A stretch of DNA of 42,693 nt from positions 1 to 42,693 of the forward strand of contig CALWJU010000005.1 in the NCBI GenBank assembly GCA_944381105.1, in the 5' to 3' direction. The position numbers and the translations under genes were made by a program. The notes under the pieces are model-generated. The model had not been told where the DNA came from. It did no database searches and was given only the letters and a program-made list of their open reading frames with translations. Every line of letters starts with the position of its first letter. The stretch's first letter is position 1. Below are positions 1 to 8,151 of the stretch, piece by piece. Source of the stretch: an uncultured Clostridia bacterium. Its GTDB lineage: Bacteria; Bacillota; Clostridia; Christensenellales; UBA1242.

Positions 1-388
1 CCGCATTTGAGATTCGGTAGAGTTCCACATTGGTTGTATCCCAAAGCAATGTTGAGCCAACAACTCCTTCAATGACATTTACACCATCGACAACATATGT
101 ACAATTTAAAATCTCTTCTTCTCCATCATCGATAATCTCTTTTGTGGTGTAGTAGTCAAATACAACCTTTGTTACAGTGTAATCTTCTGTTTGGTAATTT
201 GTACTACTTTTTATTGCTTGATTAAGTGTTTTTCCATTGTTTATATCTGCGGCAGTGTAGTAGATTTGAGTTTGGTTATTAAAGTAGGCATTGATTGCAG
301 AAAGAGCAATCACAACAAGAGACAGTGTGATTGTAAGTAAAAATAGTGTAACATATGCAAAGTTTAAAGTTTTTCTGCCAAGTTTCAT
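1..388 (-). CDS. membrane-anchored or secreted protein, C-terminus cut by window edge
   Basis: An open frame runs from an ATG at 386-388 to the left edge of the window, so only about the first 129 residues are seen. A GAGG ribosome site lies just upstream of the ATG. Residues 1-9 are basic, followed by one long hydrophobic segment (about residues 11-34) that could be an uncleaved anchor or signal peptide. The rest is polar and rich in Thr, Tyr and Asn, which suggests an extracellular domain. I do not recognise the family. It is the leftmost of four minus-strand genes. Existence is well supported by the open frame and ribosome site; function is unknown. Confidence 0.7.
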   Translation of the reverse strand, partial: MKLGRKTLNFAYVTLFLLTITLSLVVIALSAINAYFNNQTQIYYTAADINNGKTLNQAIKSSTNYQTEDYTVTKVVFDYYTTKEIIDDGEEEILNCTYVVDGVNVIEGVVGSTLLWDTTNVELYRISNA

Positions 389-555
389 CTTTACCTCACT
401 TTAAATGATTTTTTGTGCTTAATTATTGAAACAATATTTATATATATAATACTATTATAAATATTCCTATAAGAATTATAACATTATATATAAAAAAAGT
501 CAAACAGAAAATTAATTATGACTTTTTAGAAAAAAAAGATTAAAATAAAAGATTG

Positions 556-1077
556 TTATGGCTTTAAAATTTTAATTTCGCAGTTTTCAATTTCTTCAAC
601 TTTGTCGTTTATGCCCAAGTTTGAGTTGTATCTTTTTAACATTTTCCAAACACCACTGTGTGATACGATTAAGATATTTTGATTACTGTCTTCAATAGAT
701 TTATAAAATTCAATATTACGATTGTAAAGGTCTTGAAAACTTTCTGCTCCATACTTATAAGGATTATTCATAAAGTCCTCAATTTCCTCTTTTGTTGCAT
801 CACTATATTTTCTTCCTGTTGCACTTCCAGCATTTTGCTCTTTTATTCTATCTTCTAAAATAATATCAACTTTATGAAACTTGTTTATCTCCTCGCTTGT
901 CCTATATGCTCGTTTAAGTGGAGATGAATATATTACTTCAATTTTAATGTCTTTTAACTTATTTGCAGTGATTAATGCCTGTCTAAGTCCCTCATCGTTC
1001 AGAGGACTGTCAAGTTGACCTTGTATTATGCCATTAACATTACTATCAGTTTGCCCATGTCTTACAAAATAAATCAT
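556..1077 (-). CDS. histidine phosphatase (phosphoglycerate mutase-like)
   Basis: A 173-residue protein of the histidine phosphatase superfamily. The catalytic RHG motif is at residues 6-8 (RHGQTDSN context), the Leu-Lys-Arg-Ala segment with the phosphate-pocket Arg follows near residue 55, and the second catalytic His is in the VSHSG motif near residue 140. These are the standard features of the family, which removes phosphate from small molecules or proteins through a phospho-His intermediate. The protein is shorter than typical GpmB/CobC members (about 200 residues), so the substrate cannot be named. An AGAGG ribosome site precedes the ATG. It lies downstream of rsmE on the same strand, separated by an AT-rich gap. 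Confidence 0.88.
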   Translation of the reverse strand: MIYFVRHGQTDSNVNGIIQGQLDSPLNDEGLRQALITANKLKDIKIEVIYSSPLKRAYRTSEEINKFHKVDIILEDRIKEQNAGSATGRKYSDATKEEIEDFMNNPYKYGAESFQDLYNRNIEFYKSIEDSNQNILIVSHSGVWKMLKRYNSNLGINDKVEEIENCEIKILKP

Positions 1078-1201
1078 TTTTACCTCTTTATTTACATTTT
1101 AAATTTGAAAAAACGTTTTTATAAAACAATTTTTTATATTTTATATATTTTTATATGTTAAAAATTTTAATTATCAGATAATCGTTTATTTAATTCATAT
1201 T

Positions 1202-1903
1202 TTAATTATCCGAAAATATCCCAACAAGAGTTAAAACTGCTGTTGTTGCGGTATCACATCTTAAAATTCTTTTTCCTAAACTAAAAGATTTACCGCCTTT
1301 TTTTATAATTATATTTGCCTCTTTTTCACTAAATCCACCCTCATTGCCTACGATTACAGCAATTTTTTCAATGTTTTTTACCCAATTTATATCAAATTTT
1401 TGTGATTTTTCATGTTCATTTGCAAAAATTACAGCATCATAGTCAGATAGCAAGTCTATCATTTTATCAAAGTCGATTAGTTCATGAACAGTTACAAGTT
1501 TTGACCTTTCACATTGCTTGCAGGCGGTCATTACCTGAGTCTCTACTCGCTCTCTTTTAAAATTCTTTATCATAGTATAATCGCTAGTAAAAAAATATAT
1601 ATCATTTACTCCGAGTTCTATTGATTTTGGAAGAATTTGATCAAAATAATCTTTTTTAGGCATCATTTGAAACAAAGTAATTTTCTTTTTAGGTAGAGCA
1701 GGGCAGATAGAATAATTATCTATTTGTAATAAGCAGTTATCCTTATTCATTTTATAAATAGTACAATAATAATCGTATTCGTCGTTTATCGAGGCGATTA
1801 TCTTATCTCCCTCATTCATTCGTAATACTTTTTTAAGATGATAAAATTCGTTATCTTCAATAACTATTTTTTCTCCTTCCTTCTTTCCAAAAAATCTTCT
1901 CAT
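1202..1903 (-). CDS. rsmE: 16S rRNA (uracil1498-N3)-methyltransferase RsmE
   Basis: RsmE transfers a methyl group from S-adenosylmethionine to N3 of U1498 in 16S rRNA. The C-terminal SPOUT knot is clear: GNEGG (GPEGG in most homologues) near residues 186-190 and the LGKRILRCDTAT segment near 210-223. The N-terminal PUA-like part begins RRFF and has the 'HLKKVLRM' signature. I chose the second in-frame Met (ATG at 1901-1903) because an AGGAG ribosome site lies five bases upstream; the more upstream start would add six residues with no such site. The resulting 233 residues fit the family's usual 230-250. In many Firmicutes it follows prmA/dnaJ, but here it stands with unrelated genes. Confidence 0.93.
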   Translation of the reverse strand: MRRFFGKKEGEKIVIEDNEFYHLKKVLRMNEGDKIIASINDEYDYYCTIYKMNKDNCLLQIDNYSICPALPKKKITLFQMMPKKDYFDQILPKSIELGVNDIYFFTSDYTMIKNFKRERVETQVMTACKQCERSKLVTVHELIDFDKMIDLLSDYDAVIFANEHEKSQKFDINWVKNIEKIAVIVGNEGGFSEKEANIIIKKGGKSFSLGKRILRCDTATTAVLTLVGIFSDN

Positions 1904-1953
1904 ATAATCTCCTAAAACCACTATAAATTATAACATATTTCTTTCTATTTACA

Positions 1954-1984
1954 AAATCCACAGCGTTTAATCTGTGGATTTTTT
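1954..1984 (-). terminator. stem-loop terminator, possibly bidirectional
   Basis: A 10-bp perfect stem (1954-1963 with 1972-1981) and an 8-base loop lie directly after the stop of the Cys-rich gene at 1987. T-tracts follow on both sides, longer on the plus strand, so it may serve both directions. Confidence 0.6.
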
Positions 1985-1986
1985 GA

Positions 1987-2217
1987 TTATTTGCATCTAT
2001 TTAACATGTATCCTGCATAGAAGAAAAGTAAATTTTGTGGCAAACAACGGTTTTGAGGACAAGGTTGCGCACACCTTGGCGGACAGCCACAGTTATCTGG
2101 ATAAGGGCAGGGGCAATTGAATTGTGGACAACTTGTCTGCCAACTGCCATAGCAGGAGGATGGACATCTACATAGGTCTACAAAACTGCCCATTCTATAA
2201 TTGGTATTTATTATCAT
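1987..2217 (-). CDS. small Cys/Pro-rich protein of unknown function
   Basis: A 76-residue protein with 12 Cys and about as many Pro, most between residues 16 and 58, in CxC, CP and CPP clusters, ending in a short aromatic/hydrophobic stretch (NLLFFYAGYML). A near-perfect AGGAGG ribosome site precedes the ATG, so translation is very likely. The composition recalls small spore-coat or metal-binding proteins of spore-formers, but I recognise no family and the spacing fits no standard zinc finger. It is monocistronic: a terminator follows at once, and the divergent gene on the right is a membrane protein. Coat-protein and metal-buffer roles are only guesses. Confidence 0.72.
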   Translation of the reverse strand: MIINTNYRMGSFVDLCRCPSSCYGSWQTSCPQFNCPCPYPDNCGCPPRCAQPCPQNRCLPQNLLFFYAGYMLNRCK

Positions 2218-2296
2218 AATACCTCCTTTTAAGTAAAAAAGATAGAAAGTGTTAAAATATAATTCTAAAAAACTGAAATTAAAAATAAATTAATCT

Positions 2297-3247
2297 ATGA
2301 AAGAGTTGTCAGTTGTTTTTGCGATAATAGGAACAGTTATAGGTTCAGGATTTATTAGTGGTAAAGAGATAGCGGTTTTCTTTGCAAGGTTTGGGCTTTG
2401 GTCTCTTCCAGCGATAGTTTTAATATTTTTTCTATTTTGGTTATTATTTTATTTTCTGCTATTAAAAGGGGATAAAATACTAAAAAAACTAAAAAAATCA
2501 AAGATATTTTTTGTTTTAAGTATTTTTTTATCAGTTATTTTTACCTCAGCAATGTTTGCAGGGATAGGCAATCTTTTAAATTTTGATAGCGAAATTATAA
2601 ATTTATCCATATTTGTAATTATATTTATATTTTGCACCTTTATTTTTAAATATGGACTATCCGCATTAAACAAAATCAACTTTGTTATTGTTCCCATAAT
2701 GCTTATAATCTTTTTATGCCTTCTTTCTAATAAAACTTCATTTTCTCAGCCTACTAACAATGGTGCAGATGGTTTTTTAGCAATTTTTTATGCTATTTTA
2801 TATGTTGTTCTTAACACTTCAAATGGCTGTGTAATGATTGCTGGATTATCGAAAGGGCTAACTAGCAAGCAAAAAGCACGAGCAAGTTTTATTTCTTCAC
2901 TCGTGCTTGTGCTATTGCTGTTGTTTATTAATATTGTTTTATTACAACATCCGTCATTGATATCCTTGGATATGCCACTACTTTCTTTATTTAGTGGTTG
3001 GCAAAAAGCACTTCTGAATATTATAGTTTTTATAGGTTGTCTTACTACTTTATTTTCGCTTATTTTTTCGTCGTCTTTGACGTTAAGAGGGCTGTGCAAT
3101 AATGATTTTTTAATTTTTTTTATAAGCATTGTAGTGCCAACCTTAATAAGTTTAGTGGGATTTGGTGTAATTGTTACCTATTTATATCCTCTTGCTAGTA
3201 TTGTTGGAATATTTTTACTTCTAGACATACTACTTGATAAACGTTAG
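2297..3247 (+). CDS. YkvI-type multi-pass membrane protein
   Basis: A 316-residue integral membrane protein with about ten hydrophobic segments. The N-terminus (GTVIGSGFISGKEIAVFF) carries the Gly-rich unwound first helix seen in the YkvI/COG3949 family, which belongs to the LeuT/APC-fold transporters. The substrate is unknown; family members are usually annotated only as YkvI membrane proteins. No good ribosome site is visible before the ATG at 2297, and an AT-rich -10-like hexamer lies 5-6 bases upstream, so it may be another leaderless gene, though its -35 is poor. It is convergent with the ABC permease gene at 3287. Confidence 0.8.
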   Translation: MKELSVVFAIIGTVIGSGFISGKEIAVFFARFGLWSLPAIVLIFFLFWLLFYFLLLKGDKILKKLKKSKIFFVLSIFLSVIFTSAMFAGIGNLLNFDSEIINLSIFVIIFIFCTFIFKYGLSALNKINFVIVPIMLIIFLCLLSNKTSFSQPTNNGADGFLAIFYAILYVVLNTSNGCVMIAGLSKGLTSKQKARASFISSLVLVLLLLFINIVLLQHPSLISLDMPLLSLFSGWQKALLNIIVFIGCLTTLFSLIFSSSLTLRGLCNNDFLIFFISIVVPTLISLVGFGVIVTYLYPLASIVGIFLLLDILLDKR

Positions 3248-3286
3248 TTATTTATAGTTTAATATTTTAAATTATTATATTTTTGT

Positions 3287-4102
3287 TTATCTTTTATATT
3301 TCTTTTCCAGTGGGCTAACCAAAAGATACATCACTGCGGCAAGAATACAAAGTAGGGTTATACTAGCCATAACAATATCGAGTTTTAATATCTGACTTCC
3401 ATAGTTTATCAGGTACCCAAGACCTGCTTTGCTAGAAAGGTATTCGCCCATTACTGTTCCTACCCAACTCATTCCAACATTAATTTTCAATACAGATGTA
3501 AATTCAGGTATTGAATTAGGCAAAATAAGTTTAAATAGAATTTGAAATTTATTTGCGTGCATTGATTTCATAAGCAGTATTTTATCACTATCACATGAAA
3601 TGAATGCGTTAAGCATGGATATAGTGGTGATTACTATGCAAATAAGCACACACATTACAACAGTCGCCCACGTTCCAGAGCCAACCCAAAAAATAATCAT
3701 AGGACCAAGAGCAATTTTTGGCAAACTATTTAAAACGATAAGATAAGGTTCCATTATGCGTCTAATTTTTTCGCTCCACCAAAGAATAATTGCAATAATT
3801 GTTCCAAGTAAGGTTGCTATAATAAAACCGATTATTGTTTCATATAGAGATGTCCATATGTGAATCCAAAGGTTTCCCTCATTTGCAAGATCAATTATTG
3901 TTGATACAATTCTAGATGGACTTGAAAAGAAAAAGGGATCAATAACACCATTATCAGCAAGTAGTTGCCAAATTCCAAGAAATAGCACGAACAAAGCAAT
4001 CTGCCAAAACAAGACTAAAATTTTATCTTTTTTTATTCTTTTAAGATATTGCTTGCGGGCTTTTGAGTAGGATATAATTTTATTTTTGTTTTTGCGTTTC
4101 AT
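3287..4102 (-). CDS. ABC transporter permease, SsuC/TauC/ThiX type
   Basis: A 271-residue inner-membrane permease of the nitrate/sulfonate/taurine/pyrimidine-precursor import family. After a very basic N-terminus, about six transmembrane segments follow. The cytoplasmic EAA loop that contacts the ATPase is near residues 185-210 (KLILPNSIPEF segment). I chose the ATG at 4100-4102, which shares one base with the stop of the upstream ATPase gene (TAATG, translational coupling); the upstream TTG start would add six residues. No substrate-binding protein gene is adjacent, so the substrate (sulfonate, hydroxymethylpyrimidine or another) cannot be decided. Confidence 0.88.
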   Translation of the reverse strand: MKRKNKNKIISYSKARKQYLKRIKKDKILVLFWQIALFVLFLGIWQLLADNGVIDPFFFSSPSRIVSTIIDLANEGNLWIHIWTSLYETIIGFIIATLLGTIIAIILWWSEKIRRIMEPYLIVLNSLPKIALGPMIIFWVGSGTWATVVMCVLICIVITTISMLNAFISCDSDKILLMKSMHANKFQILFKLILPNSIPEFTSVLKINVGMSWVGTVMGEYLSSKAGLGYLINYGSQILKLDIVMASITLLCILAAVMYLLVSPLEKKYKR

Positions 4103-4857
4103 TAGACAAGATTTCTCCAAATCATCTCAAAATATTTGCCAAACTCTTTATCCTCTCGCTTTGCAAGTGGAGTCTGCCCATGAAATGAAATCTTGATTAC
4201 CTCTTTAACAGTTGCCGGTCTTTTAGTTAAAATAATTATCTTATCAGACATGCTTAATGCCTCTGATATATCATGGGTAACTAAAAGGGCGGTTTTTTGT
4301 TCGCTTTTTATAATGTCATATACGTCATCACAAACCTTTAATCTTGTTTGAAAGTCAAGAGCAGAGAAAGGTTCGTCAAGAAGTAATAGTTCAGGTTCAA
4401 GCACAAGAGTGCGAATAAGTGCAACTCTTTGACGCATCCCTCCACTTAACTGGCGTGGTTTTTTGTTTTTAAAGTTGTAGAGATCGTACTTTTTCAAAAG
4501 TTGCTCGGCAAAAGCAAGTTTCTCAGGATCTTTATCTTTTTTTTGGATTTCAAGTCCAATAGTTATATTTTGCCATATGGTTCGCCATTCGAATAGGTGG
4601 TCTCGTTGAAACATATATCCAATTCTTCCATCATTTTTTGTAATTGGTTTACCATTTAAAATAATTTCACCCTCAGAAGCAAAGAGAAGCCCTGCGATCA
4701 GTGAAAGGATGGTGGTTTTACCACAACCGCTAGGACCGACTATTGAGGTAAACTCTTTTTCATTTATAGAAAAAGAAACATCGTCAAGAGCCTTTATCTC
4801 ATTTTCTTTTGTTTGGTAAAAATATTTAACATTTTTGAATTCTAGAAAAGACTTCAT
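4102..4857 (-). CDS. ABC transporter ATP-binding protein, SsuB/TauB/ThiZ type
   Basis: A 251-residue ATPase that would power the neighbouring permease. Walker A is GPSGCGKTT near residues 41-49, the Q-loop is at FQRDHLF, the signature is LSGGMRQR near 138-145, Walker B is LLLLDEPFSALD near 158-169, and the switch His is in VTHDISEA. The length is normal for the family. It is first in a two-gene operon; an AGAGG ribosome site lies upstream. No TPP-type or other known riboswitch was recognised in the 110 bases between it and the divergent phage operon. Taken with the missing binding protein, the import substrate remains open. Confidence 0.92.
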   Translation of the reverse strand: MKSFLEFKNVKYFYQTKENEIKALDDVSFSINEKEFTSIVGPSGCGKTTILSLIAGLLFASEGEIILNGKPITKNDGRIGYMFQRDHLFEWRTIWQNITIGLEIQKKDKDPEKLAFAEQLLKKYDLYNFKNKKPRQLSGGMRQRVALIRTLVLEPELLLLDEPFSALDFQTRLKVCDDVYDIIKSEQKTALLVTHDISEALSMSDKIIILTKRPATVKEVIKISFHGQTPLAKREDKEFGKYFEMIWRNLV

Positions 4858-4935
4858 TTGTAAGACCTCTACATTATCAGTTTAGCGAAATAAAAAAATA
4901 TTGTTACTTTTTTTCAAAAAAAGTGTCATTTACTA

Positions 4936-4965
4936 TTGAAAATCGCACATTTGAGAGTTTATAAT
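4936..4965 (+). promoter_or_regulatory. promoter of the phage-derived operon
   Basis: TTGAAA (4936-4941), an 18-base spacer and a perfect TATAAT (4960-4965). Transcription should start near 4972. This is downstream of the TTG codon at 4967 and about 20 bases before the GTG at 4994, and so helps fix the first gene's start. Confidence 0.75.
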
Positions 4966-4993
4966 CTTGCCAAGGTTGCTAAAAGGAGCGAAA

Positions 4994-5284
4994 GTGGAAG
5001 AGGACAAGATTAGACAGGCATTGCTTAAAAAAGCGCTAGGCTATGAAATAGATGAGGTCGTTTCAGAGTATAACCTTGATCAAGGTGGACAAGAGATTTT
5101 ATCTAAAAAGAAGGTAACAAAAAAGCATTATGCACCAGACATCTCTGCGGCAAAATTACTTTTAGAACGATTTTATAGAACCTATGAAGACAAAGTGCTT
5201 TCTATGAGCGATGAGGAACTAGAAAGAGAACAGGAGCGACTTGAAGAACTTTTAAAAAAGGGGGAGAATGATGGAGATTCATGA
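4994..5284 (+). CDS. putative phage terminase small subunit-like protein
   Basis: A 96-residue, mostly helical and highly charged protein opening the phage cassette. The region 'KKHYAPDISAAKLLLERF' near residues 47-64 resembles the C-terminal segment common in small terminase subunits, where a PPD-[TS]-A-L-x-F-x-L pattern occurs. The position just before the portal gene also fits, but the large terminase that normally follows is missing. I chose GTG at 4994 because a GGAG site lies five to six bases upstream and the promoter predicts transcription starting only near 4972. It could instead be a regulator with a helix-turn-helix near residues 8-30. The family call is tentative. Confidence 0.5.
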   Translation: MEEDKIRQALLKKALGYEIDEVVSEYNLDQGGQEILSKKKVTKKHYAPDISAAKLLLERFYRTYEDKVLSMSDEELEREQERLEELLKKGENDGDS

Positions 5285-5489
5285 ATGTAAACACTTTGTC
5301 AAATGCGACTTTTATGGTTGCAACAATTTGGCAAAGTATAGTTTTTCCACAAAGGGCATTATTAAACGAGACCTATGTTTTTGTGAAGAATGTCTTAAAG
5401 GAATGTATCAGGAAATTGCAAAATTGCAAATTCCAAAGGGAATAGAAAGCCCTTTTAAACTAAATAAAAAGACGAGGAAGGTATTATGA
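5271..5489 (+). CDS. small Cys-rich, zinc-finger-like phage protein
   Basis: A 72-residue protein with Cys/His clusters at both ends of its first half (HxCxHxxxCxxxxC, then CFCEEC), which suggests one structural zinc site. Basic residues dominate the rest. It overlaps the preceding gene by 14 bases, and its stop overlaps the portal start as ATGA, so the three are translationally coupled. Two Met codons are adjacent (5268 and 5271); the second is better spaced from the GGGGGAG ribosome site. I do not recognise a family. In phages, small zinc proteins at this place may assist DNA packaging or bind nucleic acid, but that is inference from position. Confidence 0.7.
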   Translation: MEIHECKHFVKCDFYGCNNLAKYSFSTKGIIKRDLCFCEECLKGMYQEIAKLQIPKGIESPFKLNKKTRKVL

Positions 5490-7339
5490 AGAAAGAAAAC
5501 GAGCAAGACAAAATAGTCAAAGAGGTTATAGATGACTTTAAAAGAAGAGCAGAAGAGCGAAAGAGTTTTGACCTTATTTGGCAGATAAACATGAATTTTT
5601 TAATGGGCAATCAATATTGTAATATTGGCTATGGCGGAAAAATTGAGGAAAGCGATAGACAATTTTTCTGGCAAGAACGAGAGGTTTATAATCACATTGC
5701 ACCTATCTATGATATAAGATTTGCAAAACTATCAAGAATTAAACCTGATATAAATGTCATTCCAGCAACCAATGACGAAAGGGATAAGCAAAGTGCAAAG
5801 GTCTCAAAAAAGATTTATAAATCTCTAAAAAATAAACTTAGTATTGATGAAAAAGTCTGTCAGGCAATAAAGTGGTCAGAAGTTTGTGGCAGTGTATTTT
5901 ATAAGTTGAATTGGAATTCTAATTTAGGGCAACTTGTTGGAATAGATGAGAAGGGAGAAAAGATTAAAAGCGGTGAGGTTGAACTCAGCGTGGTAAGTCC
6001 TTTTGAAATTTATCCAGACTCGACAACTTGTGAAAGTTTGAAAGAGTGTCAAAGCCTTATTCATGCAAAGGCATTTACAACAACGCAAATAAAAAGTATG
6101 TATAACGTTGAGGTAAAAGGTGAGAGAATAAACACCTTTTCACTAGACAATGTTTCCGTTGGTGTTGGAGGTCTAGGCTTTAATGGTACTGTACCAAAAA
6201 TCATAGAAACTGTAAAAGATGATAGTGCTATTGTAATTGAAAGATATGTTAGACCTAACTACGAGTATCCAAATGGTAGACTTACAATTGTGGCAGGAGA
6301 TAAACTTGTCTATGACGGACAACTGCCATATCAATGCGGAGAAGATAGGGAAAGGGATTTTCCTTTTATTAGACAGACAAGTATAGAAGAACCAGGATGT
6401 TTTTGGGGAACTAGTATAATAGAGAGACTAGTGCCTGTACAAAGAGCATTCAATGCAGTTAAAAATAGAAAACATGAGTTTATCAATAGACTCTCTCTCG
6501 GAGTGCTGAGTGTTGAAGATGGCTCAGTTGACCTTGACAACCTTGAAGATGAGGGCTTATGTCCAGGCAAAGTTCTTGTATATAGACAGGGTGCAAATGA
6601 GCCAAAATATTTACAAGGCGAGGCACTGCCAACAGGACTAAGTGATGAGGAAGAAAACCTGCTTGATGAATTTAATAAGATAAGTGGTGTAAATGATCTA
6701 TTGAGTGCAAACACCGTGTCTACAAACATAAGTGGAAATGCACTTGAACTTTTAATCTCACAGGATGAAACAAGACTCAATGCTTCTATTGAAAGTATAA
6801 AGAGTGCTTGTAAAGAGATTGCAAAGAAAATTTTAAGACTATATAAACAATATGCGCTATTTCCAAGACTAGCAAAGATTATAGGAGAGAATGGACAAAT
6901 TGAAATGTTCTATTTCTCATCCTCTGACCTGTCTAGTGATGACATAGAACTTGAAAATCAAACTGATGGTACTCAAACGTTAACTCAAAGAAGAGAGATG
7001 ATTTTCTCTTTGTTAGAAAGGGGACTGCTGTATGACGAAAATGGCAATCTAACAAATAGAATGAAATGCAAGATTTTAGAAATGTTAGGTCTTGGAATTT
7101 GGGAAAATGCACAGGATATAAACGAGTTACATCTTAAACGCTCAGACAATGAAAATTTAAAGATTTTAAGTGGAGAAGTAGTATCTGTAAGTGAGATTGA
7201 TGATGATAGATTGCATCTCAACTCTCATATAGCATTTATGCTTGGCGAAGATTATGAAAAGGCAAAAGAAAAAAATAATAAAATAGAAAAGATATTTTTA
7301 GAGCATATTCGTGCTCATAAGAAAAATGTGGAGGGATAA
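5486..7339 (+). CDS. phage portal protein, P22 gp1-like
   Basis: A 617-residue portal-type protein; twelve copies would form the ring at the capsid vertex through which DNA is pumped. Evidence is the N-terminal charged region followed by 'FLMGNQY' and 'NHIAPIYDIRFAKLSRIKPDI', typical of P22-like portals of podoviruses, the central 'ERLVPVQRAFNAVKNRKHEF' segment shared by portal families, and a helical, charged C-terminus. P22 gp1 is 725 residues, so this is somewhat shorter, but the frame is intact. Start ATG overlaps the upstream stop. The scaffold-like gene follows after one base. I am confident it is a portal, less so on the exact subfamily. Confidence 0.85.
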   Translation: MKKENEQDKIVKEVIDDFKRRAEERKSFDLIWQINMNFLMGNQYCNIGYGGKIEESDRQFFWQEREVYNHIAPIYDIRFAKLSRIKPDINVIPATNDERDKQSAKVSKKIYKSLKNKLSIDEKVCQAIKWSEVCGSVFYKLNWNSNLGQLVGIDEKGEKIKSGEVELSVVSPFEIYPDSTTCESLKECQSLIHAKAFTTTQIKSMYNVEVKGERINTFSLDNVSVGVGGLGFNGTVPKIIETVKDDSAIVIERYVRPNYEYPNGRLTIVAGDKLVYDGQLPYQCGEDRERDFPFIRQTSIEEPGCFWGTSIIERLVPVQRAFNAVKNRKHEFINRLSLGVLSVEDGSVDLDNLEDEGLCPGKVLVYRQGANEPKYLQGEALPTGLSDEEENLLDEFNKISGVNDLLSANTVSTNISGNALELLISQDETRLNASIESIKSACKEIAKKILRLYKQYALFPRLAKIIGENGQIEMFYFSSSDLSSDDIELENQTDGTQTLTQRREMIFSLLERGLLYDENGNLTNRMKCKILEMLGLGIWENAQDINELHLKRSDNENLKILSGEVVSVSEIDDDRLHLNSHIAFMLGEDYEKAKEKNNKIEKIFLEHIRAHKKNVEG

Positions 7340-7340
7340 T

Positions 7341-8054
7341 ATGGAAGAATTACAACGAGAACAACCAACAGTGGAACCAGTCGATACTTTAAACAAAGTG
7401 GATGAGAAAGGGGCTGTGAGTGATGTTGGCTCTCAGGGGCAACTTGGTAAATTTAAGGACGCAAAAGCACTACTTAATGCTTATAACAATCTTGAAGCAG
7501 AGTTTACCAGGAAATGCCAACTTTTGAAGTCATTGCAAAAAGATAAAATTGATGAGGAAAATTTAACAAAAAAAGAGGAAGATTTCGGCAAATTAGATGA
7601 AAACAACGAAAAAACAGAGAAAAACATTGAAAATAATGTCGAAAATGCTGAATTATCTAAAAATGAAGAATTTAATGGAGACAATAATCAACAAGATTAC
7701 CTCCAAAAACTAAATCAATTCCTTAATGAGAATGAACTTGCAAAAGACTATGCCGACGAGATAAAGTCTTATCTTGAAGGCAAACGGATAAATAATCCGT
7801 ATGAGGACGCTTGGGCAAATATTGTACTTAATCATATAAAAGTAAATAAAAGCGATCCTTTAATCAGTCAATATGTACTATCTAGCGAAGAGGTAAAAAA
7901 TAAGATAATAGAAAACTATCTAAGCGAACTGAAAAATCAAAAACCACCACATATCATGTCAGCACAAGGCGGTCAGAGGGTGTCAGGGGTACTCCCTGAC
8001 AGCCCAAAGACACTTGCTGAGGCTAAGAAAATAGTAAATAATATGTTTAGTTAA
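7341..8054 (+). CDS. putative capsid scaffold protein
   Basis: A 237-residue acidic, Glu/Asn/Lys-rich protein with no Cys beyond one and a strongly coiled-coil-like stretch near residues 60-110, ending in a Pro-containing region and a short helix (LAEAKKIVNNMF). Low complexity, coiled coils and its place between portal and major capsid genes are typical of phage scaffolding proteins such as P22 gp8, which direct coat assembly and then leave. No sequence motif proves it. The ATG at 7341 has a GGAGGG site upstream, and one base separates it from the portal stop. A further upstream in-frame start would lie inside the portal gene and lacks such a site. Confidence 0.65.
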   Translation: MEELQREQPTVEPVDTLNKVDEKGAVSDVGSQGQLGKFKDAKALLNAYNNLEAEFTRKCQLLKSLQKDKIDEENLTKKEEDFGKLDENNEKTEKNIENNVENAELSKNEEFNGDNNQQDYLQKLNQFLNENELAKDYADEIKSYLEGKRINNPYEDAWANIVLNHIKVNKSDPLISQYVLSSEEVKNKIIENYLSELKNQKPPHIMSAQGGQRVSGVLPDSPKTLAEAKKIVNNMFS

Positions 8055-8151
8055 TAAATTTAAAGAATTTTTAATAAAAAACATAAAAATATGTGAGATT
8101 TTGATAAAAAAGTGCATATTTTAAAAATTAAAAATAAAAAAGGAGTAAAAA

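Noticed and set aside
4858..4966. TPP or other riboswitch before the ABC ATPase gene
   Set aside because: The leader shows no conserved riboswitch core; only an A/T-run hairpin is present (about 4908-4926). The transporter substrate is therefore left open.
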